DNA of 64,000 bases. Source: Ruegeria lacuscaerulensis (GTDB taxonomy: Bacteria > Pseudomonadota > Alphaproteobacteria > Rhodobacterales > Rhodobacteraceae). The notes under the pieces were generated by a model that ran no database searches, was not told the DNA's origin, and worked only from the letters and a program-made list of their open reading frames with translations. Numbering within the stretch: position 1 is the stretch's first letter; the number at the start of each line of letters is the position of its first letter. Positions 1 through 7,927 of this stretch are shown in pieces. The DNA lies in assembly GCF_013034685.1 (NCBI RefSeq), contig NZ_WQGO01000002.1:558001-622000 (forward strand), written 5' to 3'. The position numbers and the translations under genes are program-made.

Positions 1-1
1 T

Positions 2-301
2 CTGGAGCGCTGGAACTCGCTGTCGGATGAGGCCAAGACGATCCTTCAAGACGTGGCGATCCAGCATGAGAAAGACAGCGTCGAAGCCCTGCGCAGCAAA
101 CGGGATGATGATTTCGCCGCGCTGGATGCTGCAGGCATGACCGTAGTCAGCTTGGAAGGTGAAGCCAAGGCGAACTACCTTGCCGCTGCGCGCGAAAAAA
201 CGTGGGAGCGGATGAATGGCCTTATGGCAGAACAGCCGGGTGGAACCGACAACTATGATCGCCTGATCGAGTTGTTCTACGATCTCGACGCAGCAAACTA
301 A
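2..301 (+). CDS. dctP: TRAP transporter substrate-binding protein, C-terminal part
   Basis: Only the last ~99 residues are present; the reading frame enters from the left edge. The helical C-terminus (LERWNSL..EAKTILQDVA, then a long acidic/basic helix) is typical of the DctP family, the periplasmic receptor of a TRAP importer. The identification is supported by the two permease subunits that follow at once. A GC-rich stem-loop separates it from the permease genes. The ligand cannot be read from this fragment. The downstream regulator and aminotransferase make an amino-acid-derived or keto acid conceivable, but that is a guess. Confidence 0.8.
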   Translation: MERWNSLSDEAKTILQDVAIQHEKDSVEALRSKRDDDFAALDAAGMTVVSLEGEAKANYLAAAREKTWERMNGLMAEQPGGTDNYDRLIELFYDLDAAN

Positions 302-310
302 GACCAAGGG

Positions 311-337
311 CAGGCCCGCGGAAACCCTGCGGGCCTG
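311..337 (+). promoter_or_regulatory. Stem-loop between dctP and dctQ
   Basis: Perfect 9-bp inverted repeat CAGGCCCGC / GCGGGCCTG with a 9-nt loop, starting 10 nt after the dctP stop and 25 nt before dctQ. There is no U-tract, so it is more likely an mRNA-stabilising or attenuating hairpin that keeps the binding protein in excess over the permease than a full terminator. Similar hairpins follow the two other binding-protein genes that precede permease genes here. Confidence 0.65.
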
Positions 338-361
338 ACCGGAATTCGGGGCAATGCAGGC

Positions 362-865
362 ATGACCATGAAAAAGGCCTATGATGCGGTGCTTTTTGGC
401 ATGGCCATTCTGGCGGGGCTGTTGCTGGTCTGGCTTATGCTGTCTGTTATTACCTCGGTGCTGATGCGCAATGCAGGGCTTCAGCCTTTTGCGTGGCTGT
501 TCACCTCGGCCGAATACGGGCTGTTGTATATGACGATGCTGGGCGCTCCCTGGCTGGTGCGCGAAAAGGGCCATGTACATATCGAGCTGGTTACGGCTGC
601 TCTGCCATTGCACCTGCGCCGGATCGTCAGCCGTTCGGTCGCAGCTGCCTGCGTGCTGGTCTGCCTGATCCTTGCGTGGCAGGGGGGCGATCTGGTTCTG
701 ACTAATATCGAACGCGGGGACTATGATACGCGCGCCTACTACTTCCCCCGCTGGATGCTGACTATCGCCTTTCCTCTGTCCTTTGGGCTGATGGCGATTG
801 AATTTTCACGCTTTGTGTTTGGCCCTAACCTGATGCACAGCGGCGAAGCAGGGATACATGAATAA
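362..865 (+). CDS. dctQ: TRAP transporter small permease (DctQ family)
   Basis: Inner-membrane small subunit of a TRAP importer. The 167-residue protein shows four hydrophobic stretches (about 8-33, 48-64, 89-108, 128-148), as expected for DctQ, and a central charged loop (VREKGHVHIEL) typical of the family. The stop overlaps the start of dctM by one base (TAATG), implying translational coupling. It partners the upstream binding protein and the downstream large permease. Substrate unknown. Confidence 0.85.
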   Translation: MTMKKAYDAVLFGMAILAGLLLVWLMLSVITSVLMRNAGLQPFAWLFTSAEYGLLYMTMLGAPWLVREKGHVHIELVTAALPLHLRRIVSRSVAAACVLVCLILAWQGGDLVLTNIERGDYDTRAYYFPRWMLTIAFPLSFGLMAIEFSRFVFGPNLMHSGEAGIHE

Positions 866-2172
866 TGGAATGGTACGAGGCCCTTGCCCTGCTGTTGGGC
901 TCGATCGTGTTCCTGATGGCCATCGGAATGCCGGTTGCGCTGGCCTTTCTGGCCGCGAATATTCTGGGGGCGTGGGTATTCATGGGCGGCGAGCGCGGGG
1001 TGACACAGCTGCTCAACAACGGGCTGGGGGCGTTGACGAAATACGCCCTGATGCCCATCCCGCTGTTTCTGCTGATGGGTGAGATTTTCTTTCACACCGG
1101 CCTTGGTGGGCGAATGTTCAACGCAATCGACAAGCTGCTTGGCCGATTGCCCGGGCGGCTCAGCTATGTGACTGTTCTGGGGGGAACGGCCTTTTCTACT
1201 TTGTCCGGGTCGTCGATGGGGTCCACCGCGCTGCTGGGGTCGCTGATGGTGCCCGAGATGAAGCGGCGTGGTTACAAATCGCACATGAGCATCGGCCCCA
1301 TTTTGGGCACGGGCGGCCTTGCGATCATCATCCCACCCTCGGCGCTTGCGGTTCTGCTGGCCACGCTGGCGCAGATCGACGTCGCTGCGTTGCTGATCGC
1401 GGGTGTCATTCCCGGCCTGATCCTGGCCGGGTTCTATATCGGAACGATCTGGTTGCAGACCCGGATCGACCCGACCGCCGCACCGGCTTATGACGTCGAA
1501 CCGATGTCGATGGGGTACCGCCTGAAATTGCTGATGACCGAGGTGGTTCCGATGGTCGGCGTCATGGTCGTGATCATCGTTCTAATGATCAAAGGCTTTG
1601 TCACCCCGTCCGAGGCGGCGGCTTTCGGGGCATTGGGTGTACTGATCCTCGCTGCCGTTTTTCGCTGCCTGACATGGGAGGCGATGAAGAAGTCCGTCAT
1701 TGGCGCGCTCAAAGTAACGCTGATGGCTTACCTGATCGTCTTTGGTTCGGCGACGTTCAGTCAGCTCTTGGCCTTTTCCGGCGCGTCCCGAGGGCTGGTC
1801 AATTGGGCGATTGCGTTCGATCTGGCCCCTCTGGCGATGCTGACGGTGATGTTCGCCGTCCTACTGCTGCTGGGCATGTTCATGGAGCAAATCTCGATCA
1901 TGCTGCTGACGGTACCGATCTTTTTCCCGCTGGCCCAAACGCTCGGGTTCGATCCGATTTGGTTCGGCCTGATCATGTTGTTGTCGCTGGAAATCAGTTT
2001 TACGACGCCGCCCTTTGGGCTGCTGCTGTTCGTGATGAAAGGCGTCGCCCCACCAGGCACTACGATGCGCGAGATCTATACCTCGGCCTTCCCGTTCATT
2101 TTCTGCTCGCTATTGCTTGTGGTGCTGCTGATCGCCTTCCCAGGGATCGCGTTGACCTTGCCGTCCTTGTGA
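865..2172 (+). CDS. dctM: TRAP transporter large permease (DctM family)
   Basis: The 435-residue, highly hydrophobic protein has about a dozen predicted membrane segments and the conserved DctM glycine/serine region (LSGSSMGSTALLGSLMVPEM near residue 110-135). It forms the ion-coupled channel of the TRAP system with DctQ; these importers use sodium or proton gradients rather than ATP. Length matches the family. It ends the operon; about 50 nt separate it from the convergent AsnC-type gene. Confidence 0.9.
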   Translation: MEWYEALALLLGSIVFLMAIGMPVALAFLAANILGAWVFMGGERGVTQLLNNGLGALTKYALMPIPLFLLMGEIFFHTGLGGRMFNAIDKLLGRLPGRLSYVTVLGGTAFSTLSGSSMGSTALLGSLMVPEMKRRGYKSHMSIGPILGTGGLAIIIPPSALAVLLATLAQIDVAALLIAGVIPGLILAGFYIGTIWLQTRIDPTAAPAYDVEPMSMGYRLKLLMTEVVPMVGVMVVIIVLMIKGFVTPSEAAAFGALGVLILAAVFRCLTWEAMKKSVIGALKVTLMAYLIVFGSATFSQLLAFSGASRGLVNWAIAFDLAPLAMLTVMFAVLLLLGMFMEQISIMLLTVPIFFPLAQTLGFDPIWFGLIMLLSLEISFTTPPFGLLLFVMKGVAPPGTTMREIYTSAFPFIFCSLLLVVLLIAFPGIALTLPSL

Positions 2173-2220
2173 CATTTTGCGCGTAGGCTGACACTGTTTT
2201 GCAGGGCGCAATCACATAGA

Positions 2221-2679
2221 TCACATCATCTCGAATCCGGTATCGGTTTGCCCCACAACCAACATTGTCGAGGTCTCGGCAACTTCGGGAAGGTTTTGAA
2301 CCGTGGTGGTAATGAACAGACGCAGGTCCTCGATATCCGGAAACCAGGCTTTCAGGATATAATCCGCCGCACCGGTCACCATCAGGCATTCCGAGACCTC
2401 GGAACTCTGTTTTACAGTTTGTTGAAAAACCGCATGGCCGTCTGGGTTGTGTTTCGCCAGTTTCACTGAAATCAGCACACAGATTTGTTTCCCAAGATTT
2501 TCCGGCGAGATGTCTGCGTGATACCCGCGAATAATCCCGGCCTGCTCAAGCTTTCTGACCCGGCGGGCGCAGGGCGTCGGTGAAAGCCCAACAATTTCGG
2601 CAAGATCACTTATGGCAAGGCGCCCATCGCGCCGTAGTTCCGCCAGTATGCGCTTGTCGATACTATCCGGGTCGGACAT
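2221..2679 (-). CDS. Lrp/AsnC family transcriptional regulator
   Basis: The 152-residue protein has the Lrp/AsnC layout: an N-terminal helix-turn-helix (residues ~8-55, IDKRILAELRRDGR..SDLAEIVGLSPTPCARRVRKLE) followed by a C-terminal RAM ligand-binding domain (VLISVKL..VTGAADYILKAW). Such proteins bind amino acids and often control the adjacent divergent gene, here an aminotransferase 132 bp away, so a local metabolic regulator is the simplest reading. The effector is unknown. Confidence 0.9.
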   Translation of the reverse strand: MSDPDSIDKRILAELRRDGRLAISDLAEIVGLSPTPCARRVRKLEQAGIIRGYHADISPENLGKQICVLISVKLAKHNPDGHAVFQQTVKQSSEVSECLMVTGAADYILKAWFPDIEDLRLFITTTVQNLPEVAETSTMLVVGQTDTGFEMM

Positions 2680-2701
2680 TAACGTTTTCCTCTATTTTAA
2701 A

Positions 2702-2714
2702 GCTAAAAGTTAGC
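2702..2714. promoter_or_regulatory. Small dyad in the divergent AsnC/aminotransferase promoter region
   Basis: GCTAA-AAG-TTAGC, a 5-bp perfect dyad with a 3-bp spacer, lies in the AT-rich part of the 132-bp divergent intergenic region. It is a candidate half of an Lrp-type site; only the symmetry and location support this. Confidence 0.3.
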
Positions 2715-2811
2715 ACAAATCATCAATATTGACAGGGATAAAAGCGAAGAACGCCGAGAAAGCGCGCGCGACATTGGCTATCCTCCCGAAGAACCGATCA
2801 GGAGACTTAAT

Positions 2812-4044
2812 GTGAAGTTGGAAAACAAACTGGAACGTGTGGGCGAGCCGGTTGTCGAGCCCGCAGCCTTTGCCGGTTGGTTGTCTGAGACAAATGAAAT
2901 CACACGAGCTTTTCTCGCGGCCGGTCAAATTCCCGGTCTGCTCAACATAGCTGGGGGGCTACCTGAACCTGCGACCTATCCCGGTCCCCAGATCGCAAAA
3001 CTGGCCCAAAGGGTTATTGAGACCCACCCGACCGAGACACTAGGATATGGTCCGATCGAAGGCCTCCCGGAATTGCGCAATGCCATTGCGCACCGGTTTT
3101 CTACCAAAAACGTAAAACTGACTGCCGCAAATGTGTTGATAACAACTAGCGGCATGCAGGCGCTCGACCTGTTGGGAAAGGTCTTGCTGAACGAAGGGGA
3201 TCTGATTGCGGGGCAGTTTCCGACCTATCTGGGAGCCCTTGACGCATGGCGACCCCGTCGCCCGCGCTTTCGAAACATGGATCTGAATGCCGCCGCGTTC
3301 GACCCGTTTCAAGCCATGAAAGGCGCAAAGTTTGCCTATACTGTGCCCAATTTCTCTAACCCGACAGGACGATTGGTCGGATTGGAGGCGCGCCGTACCT
3401 TGCTGGCTGCGTCCCGTCAAACCGGGGCATGGCTTGTCGAGGACGATCCCTATGGCAGTCTTTGCTACGACGGTCCTTTGCCCCCGAACCTGCTTGATCT
3501 AGCGCTTCAGACTGGGGAATTGTCCAACACCGTCTATCTGGGCACGATGTCGAAGCTGATCTCCCCTGGTCTACGCGTGGGTTGGGTGATTGCGAGGCCC
3601 GAGATGATCTCCGCACTGACACTTGCCAAACAAGGGTCGGACATGTGCACAAGCGGTATCACCCAGCGTATTACGTATGAAATCCTGAAATCCGACTTGA
3701 TCAAGGCAACACAATCGCAGGTCCTGGACATGTATCGCAGGCGACGAGATGCCCTGTGTGCGGCTCTGAATTCCTATCTGGCGGAGTGGTTCGAATGGGA
3801 GGTGCCCGCAGGCGGCATGTTTGTCTGGGCTCGTGCGCGGGATGAGAGTATCGACACGGACCGCTTGTTTGAAATTGCGCTGGACGAAAAGGTTTGTATT
3901 TCGCCTAGTAGCGTTTTTGATGCCCATGGGGAAAACAGGCAGGGGATCCGTCTGAATTTCACCTTAAACGACGAGGCCAAACTGACCGAAGCCGTCCAAC
4001 GATTGGCGAAAGCTGTTCAGCGTCAACTTGCCGAGAAAGGGTAA
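2812..4044 (+). CDS. PLP-dependent class I/II aminotransferase
   Basis: The 410-residue fold-type I aminotransferase resembles the 2-aminoadipate/LysN and MocR-catalytic-domain group. Visible signatures are the cofactor-binding glycine region (ITTSGMQALDLLGK), the NPTGR loop (FSNPTGRLVG), ED.PYG (LVEDDPYGSL) and the Schiff-base lysine at about residue 248 in TMSKLISPGLRVGW. The GTG start is chosen because it lies 6 nt after AGGAGA; the ATG two bases earlier is followed directly by a stop. It precedes an RraA-like aldolase by 3 nt, so it may make a 2-oxo acid that the aldolase cleaves (inference). Confidence 0.88.
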   Translation: MKLENKLERVGEPVVEPAAFAGWLSETNEITRAFLAAGQIPGLLNIAGGLPEPATYPGPQIAKLAQRVIETHPTETLGYGPIEGLPELRNAIAHRFSTKNVKLTAANVLITTSGMQALDLLGKVLLNEGDLIAGQFPTYLGALDAWRPRRPRFRNMDLNAAAFDPFQAMKGAKFAYTVPNFSNPTGRLVGLEARRTLLAASRQTGAWLVEDDPYGSLCYDGPLPPNLLDLALQTGELSNTVYLGTMSKLISPGLRVGWVIARPEMISALTLAKQGSDMCTSGITQRITYEILKSDLIKATQSQVLDMYRRRRDALCAALNSYLAEWFEWEVPAGGMFVWARARDESIDTDRLFEIALDEKVCISPSSVFDAHGENRQGIRLNFTLNDEAKLTEAVQRLAKAVQRQLAEKG

Positions 4045-4047
4045 AGA

Positions 4048-4695
4048 ATGTCGGTAACCATACATCCCGAAAACATTCCCTTAAGTCAGGGCCAAGTCGA
4101 GGCGTGGCGGGGTGTGCCCGCCAGTATCGTGGCCGACTTGCAGCCATCCAGTCTGATCGATCCGGCGATTCAGGTAAGAACCTTAATTGCCGGGCCACTG
4201 CATCTGCTGGGGCGGGCCCGGACTGTCTCGGTTTCGCCACCTGATTTCGGGGGCGTCATTCACGTTTTAGACCATGCAAAGCCCGGCGAAGTTGTTGTGA
4301 TTGCCGCCAACGGTGAAACCGAATTCGCCATGATAGGTGAAATTCTAGGCGGGCACCTGAGGGACCTCGGCTGCAAAGGGGTTGTTGTAGATGGGGCCGT
4401 ACGTGACATAGACACGCTGGGTTCATGGGAGGATTTTCCTGTCTTCGCCCGAAGCATTACGCCCCGTGGCCCCACCAGCGCCAACGATGGAGAAATCAAT
4501 GCATCAGTCTCTTTCGGCGGATGCAAAATAGCTTCGGGTGACCTGATTTTGGGTGACCGTGACGGACTTGTGGTCCTTTCTCCGGTTGCTGCCCGTGATC
4601 TTCTATCCGACGTGAAGGACAAAATCGGCAAAGAAGCCGAATGGGTCGCAGGGCTCAAGGCGGGTAAGAACGCCATGGATGTGTTTGGCCTTTGA
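4048..4695 (+). CDS. RraA-family protein (HMG/CHA aldolase-like)
   Basis: The 215-residue protein belongs to the RraA / 4-hydroxy-4-methyl-2-oxoglutarate aldolase fold family. The hallmark segment GEILGGHLRDLGCKGVVVDG followed by AVRD carries the arginine and aspartate that in aldolase members bind substrate and the divalent metal. Family members are either class II pyruvate aldolases/oxaloacetate decarboxylases or RNase E inhibitors. Tight coupling with an aminotransferase favours the enzymatic role, acting on a 2-oxo acid. Exact substrate unknown. Confidence 0.8.
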   Translation: MSVTIHPENIPLSQGQVEAWRGVPASIVADLQPSSLIDPAIQVRTLIAGPLHLLGRARTVSVSPPDFGGVIHVLDHAKPGEVVVIAANGETEFAMIGEILGGHLRDLGCKGVVVDGAVRDIDTLGSWEDFPVFARSITPRGPTSANDGEINASVSFGGCKIASGDLILGDRDGLVVLSPVAARDLLSDVKDKIGKEAEWVAGLKAGKNAMDVFGL

Positions 4696-4962
4696 ACTTC
4701 TGGGCCGTTCCGAAACTGAGATGCACAGACGGCGTCGCGTAGACGGGTTCAATCCAAGGAATTTTGCCTCTCTAACTCGTTATCTTATGAAAGGAGACGC
4801 ATGCGCTCGTTAGCGCGCCTTGCTTCAGTAGTAGATCTTGTAATCCATGTTATGTTAAAAACCGTGTGTTATTTAACGCCAACAAAAAGTTCACTGGTCA
4901 AACAGCTGAACACGACCTTACTGATCTTATCCTCAGGCTCTCAGCGACAATACCCGTGCCAG

Positions 4963-5508
4963 TCAGTGGCGGTGAAAATGGAAGTATCCGTTTCCATAGA
5001 AGGGATGATGCGGTGCAGGCTGATACAGCCGGTTCGGATCATGCGGTGGATAGTGACAGGCTGGGTCTTGTGGTGAATGGTAGCAATACGGCCCGGGGGC
5101 TGGGTGATAAGGATGGTAGTAGCGGTTCCAATACGCAAACCAGGGATAGGCTTGATAGTGGTTTTCCCAATAGGCCTGGCTGAACTCTACAATGGCAATT
5201 CCCAATGCGGCTGCGATGACGGGGTTCATCACCTTGGTCTGTCCCTCGCTATCAACCAAAATGTAGTTCGAAGCGATCCAGCCGCGCGCCGAATTCCAGG
5301 AGACGTCGCACCAAGTATAGCCCGGTTGACAGCCATAAAGCTCGATCGTTGCGTCTTGCGGTAATGAAGCCACCACGGGATAGTTTGTGCCTGGCCCTGC
5401 GCGCATATGAACTGAGGTGGTTGTGTGCGCTTGAGTTTCGGCAAGTGCCGCGCTCAGCGAGAATGCCAGAAAGAAAGTGGCCGCCAGAAAAGGCACAAAA
5501 ATTCGCAT
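4963..5508 (-). CDS. Exported protein with bacterial SH3 domain
   Basis: The start is placed at MRIFVPFLAATFFLAFSLSA, a clean Sec signal peptide cleaved near ALAE; an in-frame upstream start would bury it. Residues ~25-90 form a bacterial SH3 (SH3b) domain (VHMRAGPGTNYPVVASLP..GYTWCDVSW..GWI), usually a cell-wall or periplasmic binding module. A hydrophobic helix follows (MNPVIAAALGIAIVEF). The last ~70 residues are extremely rich in His, Tyr and Pro (for example YYHPYHPAPGP) and end HFHRH. Function unknown; the tail might bind metal (inference). It is a single gene. Confidence 0.75.
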   Translation of the reverse strand: MRIFVPFLAATFFLAFSLSAALAETQAHTTTSVHMRAGPGTNYPVVASLPQDATIELYGCQPGYTWCDVSWNSARGWIASNYILVDSEGQTKVMNPVIAAALGIAIVEFSQAYWENHYQAYPWFAYWNRYYHPYHPAPGPYCYHSPQDPACHYPPHDPNRLYQPAPHHPFYGNGYFHFHRH

Positions 5509-5703
5509 AATTCGATCCGATCCAAATTCGTATTTTTGCACTACAACCGTCAAAAAGACGCTCGTCAAGTTAACCCTTCAGGCGATCACGAAAGCGGATT
5601 TTCTCAAGGTTCGGACCCCGTATTTACGCCTGTCCTTGCAGACAAGTTTGAGTCTATTCTGCCGAGCGCAGTAACTTACCAATGCAATTGATCGGACCTG
5701 TTT

Positions 5704-6345
5704 ATGCCAACGCTTTTTCATGCCCCATTCACATGTTCATTGGCTGCGCGGTTCGCCGCAGCCGAAGCAGGTGTCGAACTGGAAATTGAGCCGTTGCACC
5801 TGCGCAGTAAAAATCTGGCGGCAGGTGGTTCGCTCTATGACGTGAACCCCTTGGGGCAAGTGTCGGTTCTCAGCTTTGACGATGGAACCAAACTAACCGA
5901 AACCTCGGCAGTCATTGCCTGGATTCAGGCACAGTCCAAAGACAATGATTTCCGGATATCGCCTGACAGCCCGGAGTATTTTCAGATGCTGCGCTGGCTG
6001 GCTTTCTGCGCGACGGAACTGCACAAGGGGCTGTTTCGTGTGGTGTTCTACAAGGAAGCCACGGATGAAGTGAAAGATCGTGTACGAGCTCTGGCACCGC
6101 TCAGGTTTCAGATAATTGAGGATCATTTGAACGGGCGCGATTATCTGTTGGGTAACAGGTTTTCGGCGGCGGATGCCTATCTGACGTGGTTCTTCGTTTT
6201 GTCGGATCATGCAAAAGTTGATCACTCGGCCTTTCCAAATCTCAACGCCTATCGAGCCCGTGCCTTGTCGCGCCCGACTATTGCCGCTTTGATCGATGAC
6301 GACCGGGCGCTGGATCGCAGGCTAAAAGAACTGTTTTCCGCTTAA
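5704..6345 (+). CDS. Glutathione S-transferase family protein
   Basis: The 213-residue cytosolic protein has the two-domain GST layout: an N-terminal thioredoxin-like domain (MPTLFHAPFTCSLAARFAAAEAG, then NPLGQVSVL and TETSAVIAWI for the glutathione gamma-glutamyl site) and a helical C-terminal domain (FSAADAYLTWFFVLSDH is the N-capping box/hydrophobic staple region). The C-S pair at 10-11 resembles the beta-class active-site position. It may act in detoxification or in a specific catabolic isomerisation. It is isolated from other genes. Confidence 0.85.
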   Translation: MPTLFHAPFTCSLAARFAAAEAGVELEIEPLHLRSKNLAAGGSLYDVNPLGQVSVLSFDDGTKLTETSAVIAWIQAQSKDNDFRISPDSPEYFQMLRWLAFCATELHKGLFRVVFYKEATDEVKDRVRALAPLRFQIIEDHLNGRDYLLGNRFSAADAYLTWFFVLSDHAKVDHSAFPNLNAYRARALSRPTIAALIDDDRALDRRLKELFSA

Positions 6346-6814
6346 GTCTCCAAGTTTGAAACCAAGGGAAATTGGTTAAATTGCGAGCGAACTGAATCGA
6401 AACCAATCTGGTCTTGGCAAGAGCCAGTCAGGAGTTATGAAAACCCCATCCCCGACCAGAAGGCGTACTTCAATCAGGACCAGCTCATAGCCTGCAGGGC
6501 AACTGATCCAAGATCATGAAGGTGATCGCCAGAAGTCGGGGATGGGCATCGCGTCAGCCGTTATTAGGGAAAACTTCGACGCGATATCGCTTAGATTGAC
6601 GAGGAATTTTCAAACGTGTTCGGTCGACCCCATTCTGTGAAGCAACCTGTCGCTAGTTGACCGGAGAGCCACATCAACCGAAGGTGCCAAGTTAAAGACG
6701 AGGATATACAAGCCAGGTCAACTCGACAGAACATTGGCCTGCCAGTACGTCTCAATCGCCTGACAAAACGTGTCAGAACCAAGATCTGATCAAGGAATTT
6801 AGGATAGGAAAGGT
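6346..6814. other. 469-bp stretch without a recognisable gene
   Basis: No reading frame here resembles a known family. The longest is a 63-codon minus-strand frame (6591-6782) rich in Arg and Trp with no convincing ribosome site. The sequence is interrupted by stops in every frame and lacks a clear hairpin or tandem repeat. It could be decayed coding DNA between the GST and the AraC gene. Confidence 0.4.
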
Positions 6815-7789
6815 CTAGACGCCGCTGTCTCGATATGCCGATGCTGTCATTCCGGCCTGCTCGCGGAAGAACCGACCAAAGGATTCCGGGGTTTTATAGC
6901 CGCAAAGATGGGCCACGATCTGGATCGGCAAGTCTGGCTGGTTCACCAAATAGGATTTTGCCAGTTCGAATCTTGCGCGACGGATATGATTGCCGAACGT
7001 GTCGTTGTGGTCTTGAAACGCGCGAAACAGGGACGATCTGGAACATTGGATTGCATCCGCGACCGAGTCGGCCCTGAGGTTTTCGTCCCCAAGATTTAAT
7101 GCGATGTAACGCGTCGCAGCAGTATGAAGTGCGTGCGTTTGCGCAGGGGCGCCCGCAGGTGGCGGATCAGAACCCAGGCGCGACAAGGCCCCCAGAGCCA
7201 GGCTTTGCAACGAGTCAATCAGATGCAGAGTTTCAACTTCAGAAAGCTGGGCGCAGTCCTTGGCCATCATATGCAACTGGCTTTCCAGGAAGGGGGTCAA
7301 CCCATTGGGTGCCATATGGGCAACCCCCCTGCCCGAGAGACGGACCTCGGCCCCTAACCGATCTCGGATCAGCTCCATCGGAAGGGTCATGTAGACATGC
7401 GAATGATCTCGTGTGCGGGTTGAAACTGGGACTGAACCGTCCAGAACAACCAGGTTCGACCCCGCCGTTACCGTCTGGCCGTCGCCATCCTTGGTCTCAA
7501 GACGAACGGCCCCGGAAATTGTCGAGCTAAGAACCAAATAGTCCCCCGTCGGTTGACCGAAATAAGTGGTCGTATCGTCTGAACGGGTAAATCCGAAGGT
7601 CGCGCCCGAGGGCGCGCCAAAATAGGAAAGCTGGCCTTTGTAGTTGGCCTCGCGCGATCGGTCCGACGCGTCCATAGAAATCCACGGGTGCAGGCTGCGC
7701 CAGAATTCAAACTTTTCCTTGGGGCGGAATTTTTGGGTCGAAAGATGGACGAACCGATTTTCGGCTGCGTTGGCGTTTCCGTCTGAAAT
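6815..7789 (-). CDS. AraC family transcriptional regulator with probable ATT start
   Basis: The protein has an N-terminal AraC-binding-like (cupin-type) domain and a C-terminal pair of helix-turn-helices (residues ~235-320: ENLRADSVADAIQCSRSSLFRAF and IQIVAHLCGYKTPESFGRFF). The first ATG (MDASDRS, base 7675) leaves out residues that belong to the fold: translation continues in frame upstream with KFEFWRSLHPWIS, a typical start of this domain. No ATG, GTG or TTG exists between that segment and the upstream stop. An ATT codon at 7789 sits 6 nt after a perfect AAGGAG, giving 324 residues, a normal length for the family. It lies downstream of the flavin oxidoreductase on the same strand. Confidence 0.75.
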   Translation of the reverse strand: MSDGNANAAENRFVHLSTQKFRPKEKFEFWRSLHPWISMDASDRSREANYKGQLSYFGAPSGATFGFTRSDDTTTYFGQPTGDYLVLSSTISGAVRLETKDGDGQTVTAGSNLVVLDGSVPVSTRTRDHSHVYMTLPMELIRDRLGAEVRLSGRGVAHMAPNGLTPFLESQLHMMAKDCAQLSEVETLHLIDSLQSLALGALSRLGSDPPPAGAPAQTHALHTAATRYIALNLGDENLRADSVADAIQCSRSSLFRAFQDHNDTFGNHIRRARFELAKSYLVNQPDLPIQIVAHLCGYKTPESFGRFFREQAGMTASAYRDSGV

Positions 7790-7801
7790 GGCCCGCTCCT
7801 T
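7787..7801 (-). promoter_or_regulatory. AAGGAG ribosome binding site followed by ATT initiation codon
   Basis: On the minus strand the order is AAGGAG, a 6-nt spacer CGGGCC, then ATT. Spacing is ideal and the downstream frame encodes the expected N-terminus of the AraC regulator. ATT is a rare start, best known from infC of E. coli, where it allows IF3-dependent autoregulation. A sequencing error making ATG look like ATT is the alternative. Confidence 0.55.
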
Positions 7802-7927
7802 CGATCCTGCGGGTCGAACCCGGGATCGACCACATTACCTTTGCGAATTCCCAAAAGTTAGGCTGCGCAACAAGAGGTTGTCTACCCTTTGATACCGGGT
7901 TCGAAATTCAAAATAGCTTTCTCACAG

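Noticed and set aside
2177..2211. TTGCGC...GCGCAA repeat after dctM as a terminator
   Set aside because: Only 6 bp of stem with a 23-nt loop and no U-tract.
4801..5076. Plus-strand 91-codon frame after a good AAAGGAG site
   Set aside because: More than a third overlaps the exported SH3 gene in antisense, the sequence resembles no family and composition is poor; the ribosome-like site is probably coincidental.
6591..6782. Minus-strand 63-codon frame in the 469-bp gap, considered as a transposase remnant
   Set aside because: No DDE motif, terminal repeats or other transposase signature could be recognised, so calling it a mobile element is unsupported.
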